A stretch of 64,000 nucleotides of DNA from Mariniblastus sp. (GTDB lineage Bacteria > Planctomycetota > Planctomycetia > Pirellulales > Pirellulaceae). A model generated the notes under the pieces. The model was not told the DNA's origin, did no database searches, and was given only the letters and a program-made list of their open reading frames with translations. The translations under genes and the position numbers were made by a program. Location: the NCBI GenBank assembly GCA_029251085.1, contig JAQXDZ010000065.1, forward strand, positions 62,001-126,000. Direction: 5' to 3'. Positions 26,519 to 35,600 of the stretch are shown here, in pieces (within the stretch, counting starts at the first letter, position 1; every line of letters starts with the position of its first letter).

Positions 26519-28282
26519 TTAACCAGCAAGTTCCTTAACGGTATTCCAGGCGGGTCGGTGCCATTTTAACAGCACACTTTGTCTGGCAAATCGATGGTCC
26601 GTTACTGTTGAAACGGGCTGAACTAATAACTCCAGATCGCCAAACTGTTTCAACCACATCTCTCGAGGTCCGGCCTTGCCAAAGGTGGTTGAAATCCGCG
26701 AGGCGAGTTGACTTGTCTCACCTGCATAAAGCGCGTCTCCCCCGAGTTCACGGATCACGTAAACCCCCGGCCCTTCAGGAATCTCGTCTAAATCTAATTC
26801 AGACACCAAGGCCCCCTGTGCTGATTTCAGCTTTTTCTTGCTCAATCCTGAAATTCCAAACTGTTTGGGAGTACGCAATGTCGCGCGGTGTTTTGCATTA
26901 CTCCCCTCTTTCCGCAGCTTGAGAGCCGCCCAGCGGTAATCCAGTGGTTGGTATCCAGGAGCAAATCCCGCGGCAATGGAATCAAACTGATCACCGATTC
27001 TTGGGTCACAGAAAATCTCATCGAGACTCATGCAATACTTATTTACAATCTGCCGCCAAGCGATTTCGCTGGCAAACAAAAAAGGGCTTACTTCGCTCCA
27101 GCCAATTTTTGTTCTCACCGTTGTATCGACAGAGGCCGCCTTTAACTTACCCGCCTTCCTGATGCGGAATAAAAACCGGTTTCGTTCAGCGGGTGTTCCA
27201 GGAACCGAAAGCCGGTCACATGCCAACTGAAAATCCTCATTTAAAATCGGATCCGCAATCAAACGATCTACCGAGTATCCACGGTTTGTCTTTGAAAATG
27301 CTTCTATCATCTGAGCGATTTCAGAAACGAGTGATTCATGAATCTCTGCGTCATCGGCGAAAAGGGCGCGCTGAACTTTTCCTGCTCCCTTTGCTTTTTG
27401 AGCATCTCGTTTGGCGTATTCGTTCATGCTCGGCTCTTCACTCCCATTGAGACGATCGCCAGTGGAAATTCTATCGAGACGCTCCATCCCAAGCCGGACA
27501 TAATCTTTCGACAATTCGAATCCAAAATAGTCACGCCCCAATTTCTTGGCGACTGCGAGTGTCGTCGAACTCCCCGAAAATGGATCGATTACAACATCAC
27601 CCTGATTGGAACTTGAGCGAATAACCCGCCCCAACAATTGTTCGGGCATTTGACAGCCATGAAATCCCGCCCGCTCTTTAAACGTTCCGGCAACTCGAGG
27701 AAAGTACCAGGTGTCTTCGTCCGACTGAAAACCGTCAACTAACTCTTGAGGCCTGAGAATCCAAGTGTCATCCGGCATTCGCCCATTAGGATTCGCTCTT
27801 GCATCGTTGTAAACCAACCTGCGGGCGGACGGGACTCGCAAATCCATATCGTCGTGATTGAATAAGAAGTTCTTTGAGTCTTTGACAAAGTGAAACAAAT
27901 GAGCATGTGAACGCGTGAATTTCTTTTTACAGTTCACACCAAATGTGTAATACCAGATCACCCAACTGCGACAATGAAATCCTAAATTCTGGGCTTCAAT
28001 TTTCAATTCAGCAGCGTACTCATCTCCAATCGCCAGCCAGAACGTACCTTCGCTTTTTAACACCCGATGCAATTCAGCCATCCACTCGCGGGACCAGGCG
28101 AGGTATTGATCATCACCCAGTTGATCATCGTATTGGTCGTATTTGAATCCAATATTAAAAGGCGGATCCGCGAAGGCTAAATCAACCGATTCAGAAGGAA
28201 CTTTTTTAAGCCCAGCAACACAGTCACCTTGGTGAATTTTACCTAAGAATTTTCCTAATGTTGCGGCCAACGAATCCTCCAT
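26519..28282 (-). CDS. DNA methyltransferase fused to a GIY-YIG domain
   Basis: A 587-residue fusion. Residues 1-265 are a beta-class amino-methyltransferase: catalytic motif IV DPPFNIGF at 39-46 near the N-terminus, and the AdoMet motif DPFSGSSTTLAVAKKL followed by GFEL at about 235-260. The middle (about 290-480) is helical with no family I can name. The last 85 residues are GIY-YIG-like: PGVYVIRE, ALYAGETSQLASRI with the conserved Arg, and the ending RQSVLLKWHRPAWN. In active GIY-YIG nucleases a Glu stands where this sequence has Gln, so cleavage may be lost. No cognate restriction gene is adjacent. An orphan adenine or cytosine-N4 methyltransferase is the likely role. Confidence 0.88.
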   Translation of the reverse strand: MEDSLAATLGKFLGKIHQGDCVAGLKKVPSESVDLAFADPPFNIGFKYDQYDDQLGDDQYLAWSREWMAELHRVLKSEGTFWLAIGDEYAAELKIEAQNLGFHCRSWVIWYYTFGVNCKKKFTRSHAHLFHFVKDSKNFLFNHDDMDLRVPSARRLVYNDARANPNGRMPDDTWILRPQELVDGFQSDEDTWYFPRVAGTFKERAGFHGCQMPEQLLGRVIRSSSNQGDVVIDPFSGSSTTLAVAKKLGRDYFGFELSKDYVRLGMERLDRISTGDRLNGSEEPSMNEYAKRDAQKAKGAGKVQRALFADDAEIHESLVSEIAQMIEAFSKTNRGYSVDRLIADPILNEDFQLACDRLSVPGTPAERNRFLFRIRKAGKLKAASVDTTVRTKIGWSEVSPFLFASEIAWRQIVNKYCMSLDEIFCDPRIGDQFDSIAAGFAPGYQPLDYRWAALKLRKEGSNAKHRATLRTPKQFGISGLSKKKLKSAQGALVSELDLDEIPEGPGVYVIRELGGDALYAGETSQLASRISTTFGKAGPREMWLKQFGDLELLVQPVSTVTDHRFARQSVLLKWHRPAWNTVKELAG

Positions 28283-28687
28283 TTTTTAAGTAAGTCAATC
28301 CACCTCAGCTAACTACAAGTCCTCTAACTTATCAACTTGTTCGTGAGATTTCGAGTCCCTCAATCGCTCTCACTAAAACTGATTAAGAGGCACCGACTCG
28401 CCTCTGCAATTGCGGGAATCCAATCCTACCAAGTGCAATCCAAGTAACTTATCGCTTGGATTTATCCACGAAAATGCCAAGATTTATGCTGAGTGCGATT
28501 TCACGTTCGGCTCAACGGCGAACGACTCTACCCAGAGCATCAAAATTTGAATCGCTTCAAGCGTGGAATACCAACGCAACATACGGTATCCTCAATCGAA
28601 AAGAACATCAGGAAAACCCGCTGCTGTAAAACCGCTAGTCACTTCACCCAGGCACCGGTCTTTCTCTCATACCTATTAGGCTACTCC
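28283..28687. other. 405-bp divergent intergenic region with two inverted repeats
   Basis: Between the methyltransferase and ThuA genes. It holds AGAGGC/GCCTCT (28386-28391 and 28400-28405, 8-nt loop) and AATCCAAG/CTTGGATT (28437-28444 and 28455-28462, 10-nt loop). There is no coding potential I trust and no match to a riboswitch I can recognise. Confidence 0.5.
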
Positions 28688-29749
28688 ATGCACTTGAAAC
28701 AAAACCTACTCCTTTTGACCACCTACGCCTTGATTATAGGACTTCCTTGCCACTCCGCTGATGCCCAAACCCCAACCACCGAGTCTTTCTCCGGATTAAC
28801 ATTCCAGTCACCCGCAGAAAAGAGTATCGGCAAAAAAATTGTCTTGATCGCAGCAGAACAGGAATACCGCAGCGAGCAGTCCATGCCAATGCTGGCCAAA
28901 ATTTTGTCATCGCGTCATGGATTCGATTGCACCGTCCTTTTTGCGGTCAACCCGCAAGGCCAAGTAGACCCAACGATGCCAGTTTACCCAGAGAAGGGGA
29001 AAGAAAGTGAATTCCAAACCCACAACATTCCCGGGCTCGACCATTTAAAAGAAGCTGACCTTGTCATCTTCTTTGCTCGACTCCTGACACTCCCGCTAGA
29101 GCAACAAAAACAAATCGTTTCGTACATAGATTCCGGCAAACCCATTATCGGTCTCAGAACAGCAAATCATGGATTCCGCGGCCGACTGCCTTATAAAATT
29201 GACGGCAAACAAATTCAATTTGGTGAGCAAGTTCTCGGGGGTACTTTTCGAGGCCATCACGGCAATTGGCATCGCGACTCGACCCGCGGTGATATTGTCG
29301 ACGCGATGAAAGACCATCCCATCCTGACCGGCGTTGCCAACATCTGGGGACCTTCTGATGTATATAGAACGTTTCCTGAAAATGGAGCACTACCCAGCAA
29401 CTGCACAGCGTTGGTTTATGGACAACCACTCATCGGACGTGAACAGGGAGGAGAGTCCAACCCCAACAAAATCCCACTTCCCGTTATCTGGACCAAACCC
29501 TGGAAAACCAGTAATGGAAAATCAGCCAGAGTGTTTCATTCCACCATGGGCAGCGGAAAAGATTTCGAGAACGAAGGGTTCCGGCGATGTATTGTCAACG
29601 CCTGCTACTGGTGCACTCAGCTTGAAGACCAAATCCCTCCGCAGTCCGATGTCAGCTATGTCGATCCCTATACCCCGCTTTCCAGCGGATTTAATTACGA
29701 AAAGCTGGGAGTCACACCCAAAATGCCGACTGAATATCGCACTCCCTAA
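28688..29749 (+). CDS. secreted ThuA-domain protein
   Basis: The start at 28688 (MHLKQNLLLLTTYALIIGLP) gives a proper signal peptide and 353 residues; the open frame extends upstream without a sensible N-terminus. The ThuA/class I glutamine amidotransferase-like fold is visible as KKIVLIAAEQEYRSEQSMPMLA, then DLVIFFARLLTLP, PIIGLRTANHGF and GGTFRGHHGNWH. ThuA-like proteins are common in planctomycetes and are often found with sugar metabolism, but a biochemical reaction has not been settled for most. The ending SDVSYVDPYTPLSSGFNYEKLG is an extra tail. The next gene is convergent, 28 bp away. Confidence 0.8.
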   Translation: MHLKQNLLLLTTYALIIGLPCHSADAQTPTTESFSGLTFQSPAEKSIGKKIVLIAAEQEYRSEQSMPMLAKILSSRHGFDCTVLFAVNPQGQVDPTMPVYPEKGKESEFQTHNIPGLDHLKEADLVIFFARLLTLPLEQQKQIVSYIDSGKPIIGLRTANHGFRGRLPYKIDGKQIQFGEQVLGGTFRGHHGNWHRDSTRGDIVDAMKDHPILTGVANIWGPSDVYRTFPENGALPSNCTALVYGQPLIGREQGGESNPNKIPLPVIWTKPWKTSNGKSARVFHSTMGSGKDFENEGFRRCIVNACYWCTQLEDQIPPQSDVSYVDPYTPLSSGFNYEKLGVTPKMPTEYRTP

Positions 29750-29777
29750 TTTACCGCTGGCGAAATTTCAGCGACGT

Positions 29778-31424
29778 TTAAAATGGCGGAACGAACATTT
29801 TCTTCTTCAATCGCTCGATCGATTCTGGCGGGAGGTCTTCGGATTTCGTCACCGCGACCCACGCGTCTATATAACTCGATGGCGAATAATTATGACCGTA
29901 CCCGTTAGGTACGCTCGTCGCCATGGGCAGGTCAAAAGCGATTTGTAAAAACGTAACAACCGGATACCACTTCAAATGAGGTGAAACATCGGGGCCTCGC
30001 TGCCCTTCCAGCCACGCAGGTTTTTGAAACGCTAAATCAGGTGAGAAAAAAACCATTGGATCACTTGCGTATTGCACGTAAACATTCCTCATCGCCCCCC
30101 AAGACTTCCCTGACTCCAACGTGTTTTTCTGTGAGGTGAAACGCACCATCGAACCATTGCGAAATCGCGGCAACCACGCAGGAGAATCTGGGTTCCGCTC
30201 GCGGGTTAACTCCTGCCACTGTGTACTTGGAAAGGGTGGTCCGCTCCACACCGCTCCTTGAATTGGATCGTCAAATATTTTGTACAAATCAGCAGACACC
30301 TCAGATCCAAACGCACCTAAACTTAAACCGAATAAATACAGTTTAGGACGATCATCTTTGGGAAGCGTAATCCAATGGTTATAGATTTCATCAAAGAGAA
30401 CCTGAGATGCCACGATCGAACGTGTTGGATCGACAATAATCGTCAACCAACTGGGAAGATAGCTATATTGCATACTGACAATCGCCGTATCACCGCCCAG
30501 CAAATACTCGACCGAATCCACCGCTGCCGGGTCTAACCACCCCGTCCCCGTTGGCGTCGCAACAATTAACGTTGACCGCTTAAACCCGTCAACGCGGATC
30601 AGTTCTTCCAAAGCCAGTTTTGCCCGTTCTTCGATAGTATCCCGGGAACGTAACCCAACGTAAACGCGTACCGGTTGCGAACACTCCCGCCCCCAAAACT
30701 CAGTTAAATCTGCTGCCTGCGGCCCGTCTACAATAAAATTCTTTCCGCGGCGACCTATTGAATCCCACTCAATTGACGAACCTGGACTGCCCGATGCAAT
30801 TGCGATTTCTGGCTGGGCAACCCCCTCGTCAATCAGAGCATCTGCCTTCGCAAAAAATGAATCCGCCGAACTCATTAAACCTCGCGCAATCACGCCGTTG
30901 GCAATGAAAATTGCTAACAGTCCAGTCATCGTCACACCAAGCGTAGTGGCAACGCGGCGCGGAAGAAAGCGATTCAGTTGACGGGATGCATACCGACAAC
31001 TCCACCCTAGCCAACGCACAACCGCAATTACACAACAAGCAGAGAACACTGCAATAACTGCAGTCGTGTAAGGGTGAGCGGTTTCCAAGGGAGGCATTTC
31101 CATCAATTCGCGAATGGAGTTTTGCCAAAACGTCATCTGCCTCAAATAGACAACAAATACGACGGCAACCACGACCGATGTAACCATCTTGGAAATACGC
31201 TCCAACTTGTCAGATGGCTTCGGCAATTCGAGGAACAGATAGAGATTTAAAAAGCCAACTCCAACTCCATACCCCGCCGCCAAAGCAAAACCAGACAACA
31301 AGCCCTGGAAAAGGAAGTTACGAGGCAACAAAGAAGGCGTTACCGAAGCGGAAAAAAACAAAATCGAAAAGACAAGCCCGATGAAGGAGAACGACTCAAA
31401 ATAACGCAGCAACCATGACTTCAT
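29778..31424 (-). CDS. membrane alpha/beta-hydrolase family protein (Abhydrolase_9 type)
   Basis: A 548-residue protein with about five N-terminal membrane helices (residues 13-200), including TPSLLPRNFLFQGLLSGFALAAGYG, the wording of the Abhydrolase_9 N-terminal domain. The C-terminal hydrolase domain has YLFGLSLGAFGSE, with the nucleophile Ser in GLSLG, and ends with GYGHNYSPSSYIDAWVAV, where family members have a conserved His. The active site should face the periplasm or be membrane-associated. Bacterial members are uncharacterised serine hydrolases. Its 3' end faces the ThuA gene. Confidence 0.82.
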   Translation of the reverse strand: MKSWLLRYFESFSFIGLVFSILFFSASVTPSLLPRNFLFQGLLSGFALAAGYGVGVGFLNLYLFLELPKPSDKLERISKMVTSVVVAVVFVVYLRQMTFWQNSIRELMEMPPLETAHPYTTAVIAVFSACCVIAVVRWLGWSCRYASRQLNRFLPRRVATTLGVTMTGLLAIFIANGVIARGLMSSADSFFAKADALIDEGVAQPEIAIASGSPGSSIEWDSIGRRGKNFIVDGPQAADLTEFWGRECSQPVRVYVGLRSRDTIEERAKLALEELIRVDGFKRSTLIVATPTGTGWLDPAAVDSVEYLLGGDTAIVSMQYSYLPSWLTIIVDPTRSIVASQVLFDEIYNHWITLPKDDRPKLYLFGLSLGAFGSEVSADLYKIFDDPIQGAVWSGPPFPSTQWQELTRERNPDSPAWLPRFRNGSMVRFTSQKNTLESGKSWGAMRNVYVQYASDPMVFFSPDLAFQKPAWLEGQRGPDVSPHLKWYPVVTFLQIAFDLPMATSVPNGYGHNYSPSSYIDAWVAVTKSEDLPPESIERLKKKMFVPPF

Positions 31425-31545
31425 AAAGCGCCCTACCTTCTAACTTGATCAAAAATTCAACCCGAGAAATTCAAACCAGTGGAAGGTTTGTCAAACCAAT
31501 CCCCGTATCACCTCGTCCGGCTCAACCGTTCCTCAACGAGGAATA

Positions 31546-33612
31546 TCAGTTGGCTTCAGGCCGCAACGTTCTCTTGAAAAATTCCCCTTGAGTCACATCG
31601 ACGCCACGGCCCAAACCATGCCCACCGTTTGGCCAAAACCGGCTCTCGTAGGTCAAACCAGCTCGATCCAACGCATTAATTAGCTGGAACGCGTTATTGG
31701 GGTGAACATTATCGTCGACCATCCCGTGCATAATTAAAATCTTACCCTTTAGGTTTTTCACATGGGTCATCGCCGCTCCCATTTTGTAGCCATCTGGGTT
31801 CAGTTGCGGCGTACTCATGTAGCGTTCTGTGTAAATCGTATCGTAGTTCCTCCAGTCCGTCGGACCAGCGCGATCCACGGCCGCTGTATAAACATCCGGA
31901 TGCTTAAAAATCCCCATCGCTGCCATAAATCCGCCATACGAATGCCCGACAATCCCCACGCGATCACCATCGACATAGGGGCGTTTTCGCAGCATCCGAA
32001 TGGCGTCGGCGTGATCCTGAATGTCAACATCGCCAAGCTTCAGATAAGCAGCACCGAGAAACGACTTCCCGCGACCTCCAGTACCCCGATTATTTACCTT
32101 AACCACCAAATAGCCTTGTTCGCATTCACTCCGCGGTCGAGACACATACCGTGCACTAATTTCACGCGACCCGGGGCCGCCATACAACGCATTGATGACT
32201 GGATATTTTTTTGTTGGATCAAAGTCATTGGGTTTGTAAAGAATTCCGTAAATATCAAACTGATCATCATCCGACCGGAATTTAAACATCTCGGCCAGAT
32301 TAGCTGCCTCCGCTGGACTTTGCTCCGCGAGGTTTGCAACGAACTTCCCATCCGTTCGATAGATTGCGGTTGAGGGGGGCCGATTGACTGCCTCATATTG
32401 AGCGATCAGCCATTTACGATCGGGAGAAAGCTGGAAATTTGAATGATGGTAATCCAAAGTCGTTACTCGCCGCTGCTGTTTTCCATCGAGACCGACCAAA
32501 TGGTACTGCATGTAATAAGGATTTACGATCGAACTGTTGGCGACAAAACTAACGAGATTTTCATCTTCAAAAACCTCCAAAGAGTTGATTTGAAAATCGC
32601 CCTTTGTCACCGTTTGAAAAACATTCCCCTCCAGATCCCTGACTTCGTAATGTGTAAATCCAGTTTTATCTGTCGGCCACAAAAATCGTTTTTTGTCTTT
32701 CAGGAATCGCATGGCCGGAGAATTCTCCTGCCAGGTCTTTTGTCGCTCCTCAATGATCGCTTTGCATTCCCCCGACTCCAGATCGACTGTCACTACCTTC
32801 AGATGCTGCTGTAATCGATCGGTCCAATTCAACAAAACTCGATCACCCAACGGCGACATCCGCAGCCCGTAAATGTATTCATCTCCGGAACCACCAATGT
32901 CAATACGTATCGTTTTCTTGGATTTTAAATCGTAAACGAACAATTCTGAAATTGGATTCTTCGCACCAGCCTTCGCATAATATTCGGGATAGAGCGAAGT
33001 GTTAATTTCTGACCAGCCCCGCAAAAGAAAAAACTTCTCAACCAGAGTGTCGTCAAATTTGTAATATATGATTTTGCTGGAATCAGGGGTCCACCACATG
33101 GCTTTCTTTTGGCCTAACTCCTCCCCATAAACCCAACTGGCTGTTCCAAAATGGACATCCTCATCTCCATCAGTAGTGACGTTTACCAACTCTTTTGTTT
33201 TCAAATTCTCAAGAACCAGATTCCAGTCTCTGTACTTGGCTCGCCATTTTCCATCTGGTGATTCAACCTCTGTGTACTGCCTTCCCCGCAGCGGCCGACC
33301 AAGATACTTCCCGGTGCTGGCGCCCTGGTCGGTTGAGCGACGCCACGATCGGGGACTCCCTGCTTTAGACGCGCTTTTAGATGATGTCTGAGCATCAATT
33401 TCAGATTTCTGACTCGTTGAAAAATCAAAGCGATACCGCTTGCCAGCCGACGAATAGTCAACCGAATCTTCATTCCACTTCACGTTATTGACCACGCCCG
33501 GCATAGCGGAAGACGACGTGCGTTGTCCCTGTGCCGCCGTAATCAGCAGGCACACAATAAAAACAACACTCGACAATCGAATAACAATCTTCAAACAGGT
33601 CAACTTGCTCAC
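31546..33612 (-). CDS. secreted S9 prolyl oligopeptidase / dipeptidyl peptidase IV-like
   Basis: A 688-residue serine peptidase read from a GTG at 33612 and followed directly by a signal peptide (RLSSVVFIVCLLITAAQG). An eight-blade DPP4-type propeller occupies about 100-440 (QKKAMWWTPDSSKIIYYKFDD, SPDRKWLIAQYEA). The catalytic domain follows: GIVGHSYGGFMAA with the nucleophile Ser at about 556, MHGMVDDNVHP with the Asp, and NGGHGLGRG with the His. A Glu-containing loop expected for DPP4 aminopeptidase specificity was not clearly identified. It probably trims proline-containing peptides outside the cytoplasm. Confidence 0.92.
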   Translation of the reverse strand: MSKLTCLKIVIRLSSVVFIVCLLITAAQGQRTSSSAMPGVVNNVKWNEDSVDYSSAGKRYRFDFSTSQKSEIDAQTSSKSASKAGSPRSWRRSTDQGASTGKYLGRPLRGRQYTEVESPDGKWRAKYRDWNLVLENLKTKELVNVTTDGDEDVHFGTASWVYGEELGQKKAMWWTPDSSKIIYYKFDDTLVEKFFLLRGWSEINTSLYPEYYAKAGAKNPISELFVYDLKSKKTIRIDIGGSGDEYIYGLRMSPLGDRVLLNWTDRLQQHLKVVTVDLESGECKAIIEERQKTWQENSPAMRFLKDKKRFLWPTDKTGFTHYEVRDLEGNVFQTVTKGDFQINSLEVFEDENLVSFVANSSIVNPYYMQYHLVGLDGKQQRRVTTLDYHHSNFQLSPDRKWLIAQYEAVNRPPSTAIYRTDGKFVANLAEQSPAEAANLAEMFKFRSDDDQFDIYGILYKPNDFDPTKKYPVINALYGGPGSREISARYVSRPRSECEQGYLVVKVNNRGTGGRGKSFLGAAYLKLGDVDIQDHADAIRMLRKRPYVDGDRVGIVGHSYGGFMAAMGIFKHPDVYTAAVDRAGPTDWRNYDTIYTERYMSTPQLNPDGYKMGAAMTHVKNLKGKILIMHGMVDDNVHPNNAFQLINALDRAGLTYESRFWPNGGHGLGRGVDVTQGEFFKRTLRPEAN

Positions 33613-33720
33613 GTTTCTATCCCACTCTAGACAATCATCAAATGAAAAATTTCAGTTGCATTGTAGAGCATTCAATTCAGCTTCACCATCAACGCATCTC
33701 GCCCATGATCCATTAAATGG

Positions 33721-35388
33721 TCAACTACTTTGGAGATCGGCTGTTGCGCTCCCGTCCATTTTTACGGCGTTATTTAACCAGTGGATCATTCGATTTTCCA
33801 TCAACTCGTAAAACGGGTTGTATCGGCATCGCACAAAGAGCGCGTCGGAAAGCAGTAACGCACTCGACTCACCGCGAAGGCTTATTGAACCGAAATTAAT
33901 CCCAGTGTTCGTCGTCGCAGCGCGGTTTCCGTACAACCGATCACCGGGCGAAAACGGAATGGCGATGTGCGACAAAGAAACGATTCCCTCGGGCCACTCC
34001 AATTCGAGAACTTCCTCAAAAGACTGGCCACCCACTCGCGACTCCAACGCAACCTTTCGCGAATCGGATTTCGCATTTCGCAGGATCGTCAACTGATACG
34101 GGAGATCTTCTTTTTCCAAATTTGGGAAAACATGATCTTCAAATGACAAGTTAAATAGGTTTGCAATTTGATCGAATCGATCGATATCGAACAAAAACAA
34201 TTCATTTGAATTATTTTGCAATCTTTCAAACACAGAAGAAATTAGCTTTGGCACCCTAACTGTTGAGTCGACTACCGACTGCATTGCCAGAACTGGCGGA
34301 ACCTCGCTAAGACGCCCCTGTTTTTCCAACAAGGCCAGTTGCCGCTCGACCTCTTGAGTCATATCCCAAGCCTGAATGCTTGCATTGGTCGGCCAGGAAC
34401 TGTATTTAAACGGATCGACCTCCGCATCAACACTCGTCCACAACGCTTTCACCGTCCGTGAGATCAAAGCGACCGTGTGATGAATCCGAAAGAGACGTGC
34501 CAGAGGATTGATACCAATCATGGGAGAGAACAAAAGAATAGCTGCCATTTTTGGGAGCGACGAATCGGCAATAGCCGCGAGCGCGTAATTCATCGCTAAC
34601 GCCCCGCCATTTGAATAGCCGGCAAGCACGACTGGTAATCCCGAAGGCAATTTTTGCTTTAAACCACGAGCCGCAACTTCCACCGCTGCCGTCCAGTCAG
34701 GCCACTCCACATTGGCCAGTGCACATGGACAAGTGCCATGGCCGGGCATTCTCAACCAGACGACGGTGTACCCCTCTCGATGCAGTCGCAAGCCAATTTC
34801 ACGCAGAGAATACGGTGAGTCGCTCAATCCATGAATCAGCAAAGCACCGCCAATCGGATTCTCGGCCTCCCAAACCCGTGTTCGATTCCAATTTCGATCA
34901 ACTACGGTTTCTGGATTACAGACCGAATCGCGTCGGTACCGACTAAAGGCACCGTTAACCTCGGACTCCCAACGATGATCGATAAAGCTGTCTAACTCAT
35001 CGAAAACCCGCTGCTCTTGAGCGAGATAATCATCCAAACTAAAACCCTCGATCGCATCCGCTGAACAAAATTCAGACTCTGGCATCTCGAGGTGCCACCC
35101 CTTCAGCTCTGGTAGCGACTTCGAAGTCCTGACCCAAATCACCAACAACAAAACAACGGCAACTGCTGCTGTTAACAGTACGTTTAAACCTACCAAAGCA
35201 ACAATTCGCCCAAATCGAAATGCCAACCCACGGTCGGTCATCGTACCGGCAAAACGAAAACACTCGATGACTAAAAATGCTAAAGCAATCGTCGCCAACA
35301 CAAACAGCATCCACATCAAAACCCGCATGAATTTGGAACGCCGCGAGATTGAATTTTTCAGTTTCGTAATACTTTGCTTCAAACGCAT
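33721..35388 (-). CDS. membrane-anchored alpha/beta hydrolase
   Basis: A 555-residue protein from the ATG at 35388 (a TTG is in frame two codons upstream). Two membrane helices lie near the N-terminus (about 20-45 and 60-85), followed by a carboxylesterase-like hydrolase: LIHGLSDSPYSLREIG, MPGHGTCPC, and the nucleophile elbow VLAGYSNGGALAMNYAL. This resembles monoacylglycerol lipase or carboxylesterase folds. A long insertion separates the nucleophile from the C-terminal His region (around SLSHIAIPF). It starts 215 bp from the divergent patatin gene; both act on esters, but a shared pathway is only a guess. Confidence 0.8.
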   Translation of the reverse strand: MRLKQSITKLKNSISRRSKFMRVLMWMLFVLATIALAFLVIECFRFAGTMTDRGLAFRFGRIVALVGLNVLLTAAVAVVLLLVIWVRTSKSLPELKGWHLEMPESEFCSADAIEGFSLDDYLAQEQRVFDELDSFIDHRWESEVNGAFSRYRRDSVCNPETVVDRNWNRTRVWEAENPIGGALLIHGLSDSPYSLREIGLRLHREGYTVVWLRMPGHGTCPCALANVEWPDWTAAVEVAARGLKQKLPSGLPVVLAGYSNGGALAMNYALAAIADSSLPKMAAILLFSPMIGINPLARLFRIHHTVALISRTVKALWTSVDAEVDPFKYSSWPTNASIQAWDMTQEVERQLALLEKQGRLSEVPPVLAMQSVVDSTVRVPKLISSVFERLQNNSNELFLFDIDRFDQIANLFNLSFEDHVFPNLEKEDLPYQLTILRNAKSDSRKVALESRVGGQSFEEVLELEWPEGIVSLSHIAIPFSPGDRLYGNRAATTNTGINFGSISLRGESSALLLSDALFVRCRYNPFYELMENRMIHWLNNAVKMDGSATADLQSS

Positions 35389-35600
35389 AGACAATCTCAG
35401 AAAGTCGATTTAAATATTATGCTCATCCGATCTAATTAATATTAAAATCACTGTAGACTTTTCAGTAATTAATCGTCAAACCTACTGCAGTTCGATTCGC
35501 AAAATTTTAGTGAATAAAGACCATTTCAAGCGATTCTCTACTACCATCCGCCTAACGATGTACTCGTCGATCGAGAAATTCAACCTGGGAGTGCTGTCCA

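Noticed and set aside
28493..28687. Possible riboswitch or extended N-terminus before the ThuA gene
   Set aside because: I could not match a known riboswitch core, and the upstream codons do not look like a protein N-terminus, whereas 28688 begins a signal peptide.
29334..29948. 204-codon plus-strand open frame across the ThuA 3' end
   Set aside because: It overlaps two well-supported genes in other frames and shows no domain.
31762..32373. 203-codon plus-strand open frame
   Set aside because: It lies wholly inside the S9 peptidase, whose catalytic motifs fix the minus-strand reading.
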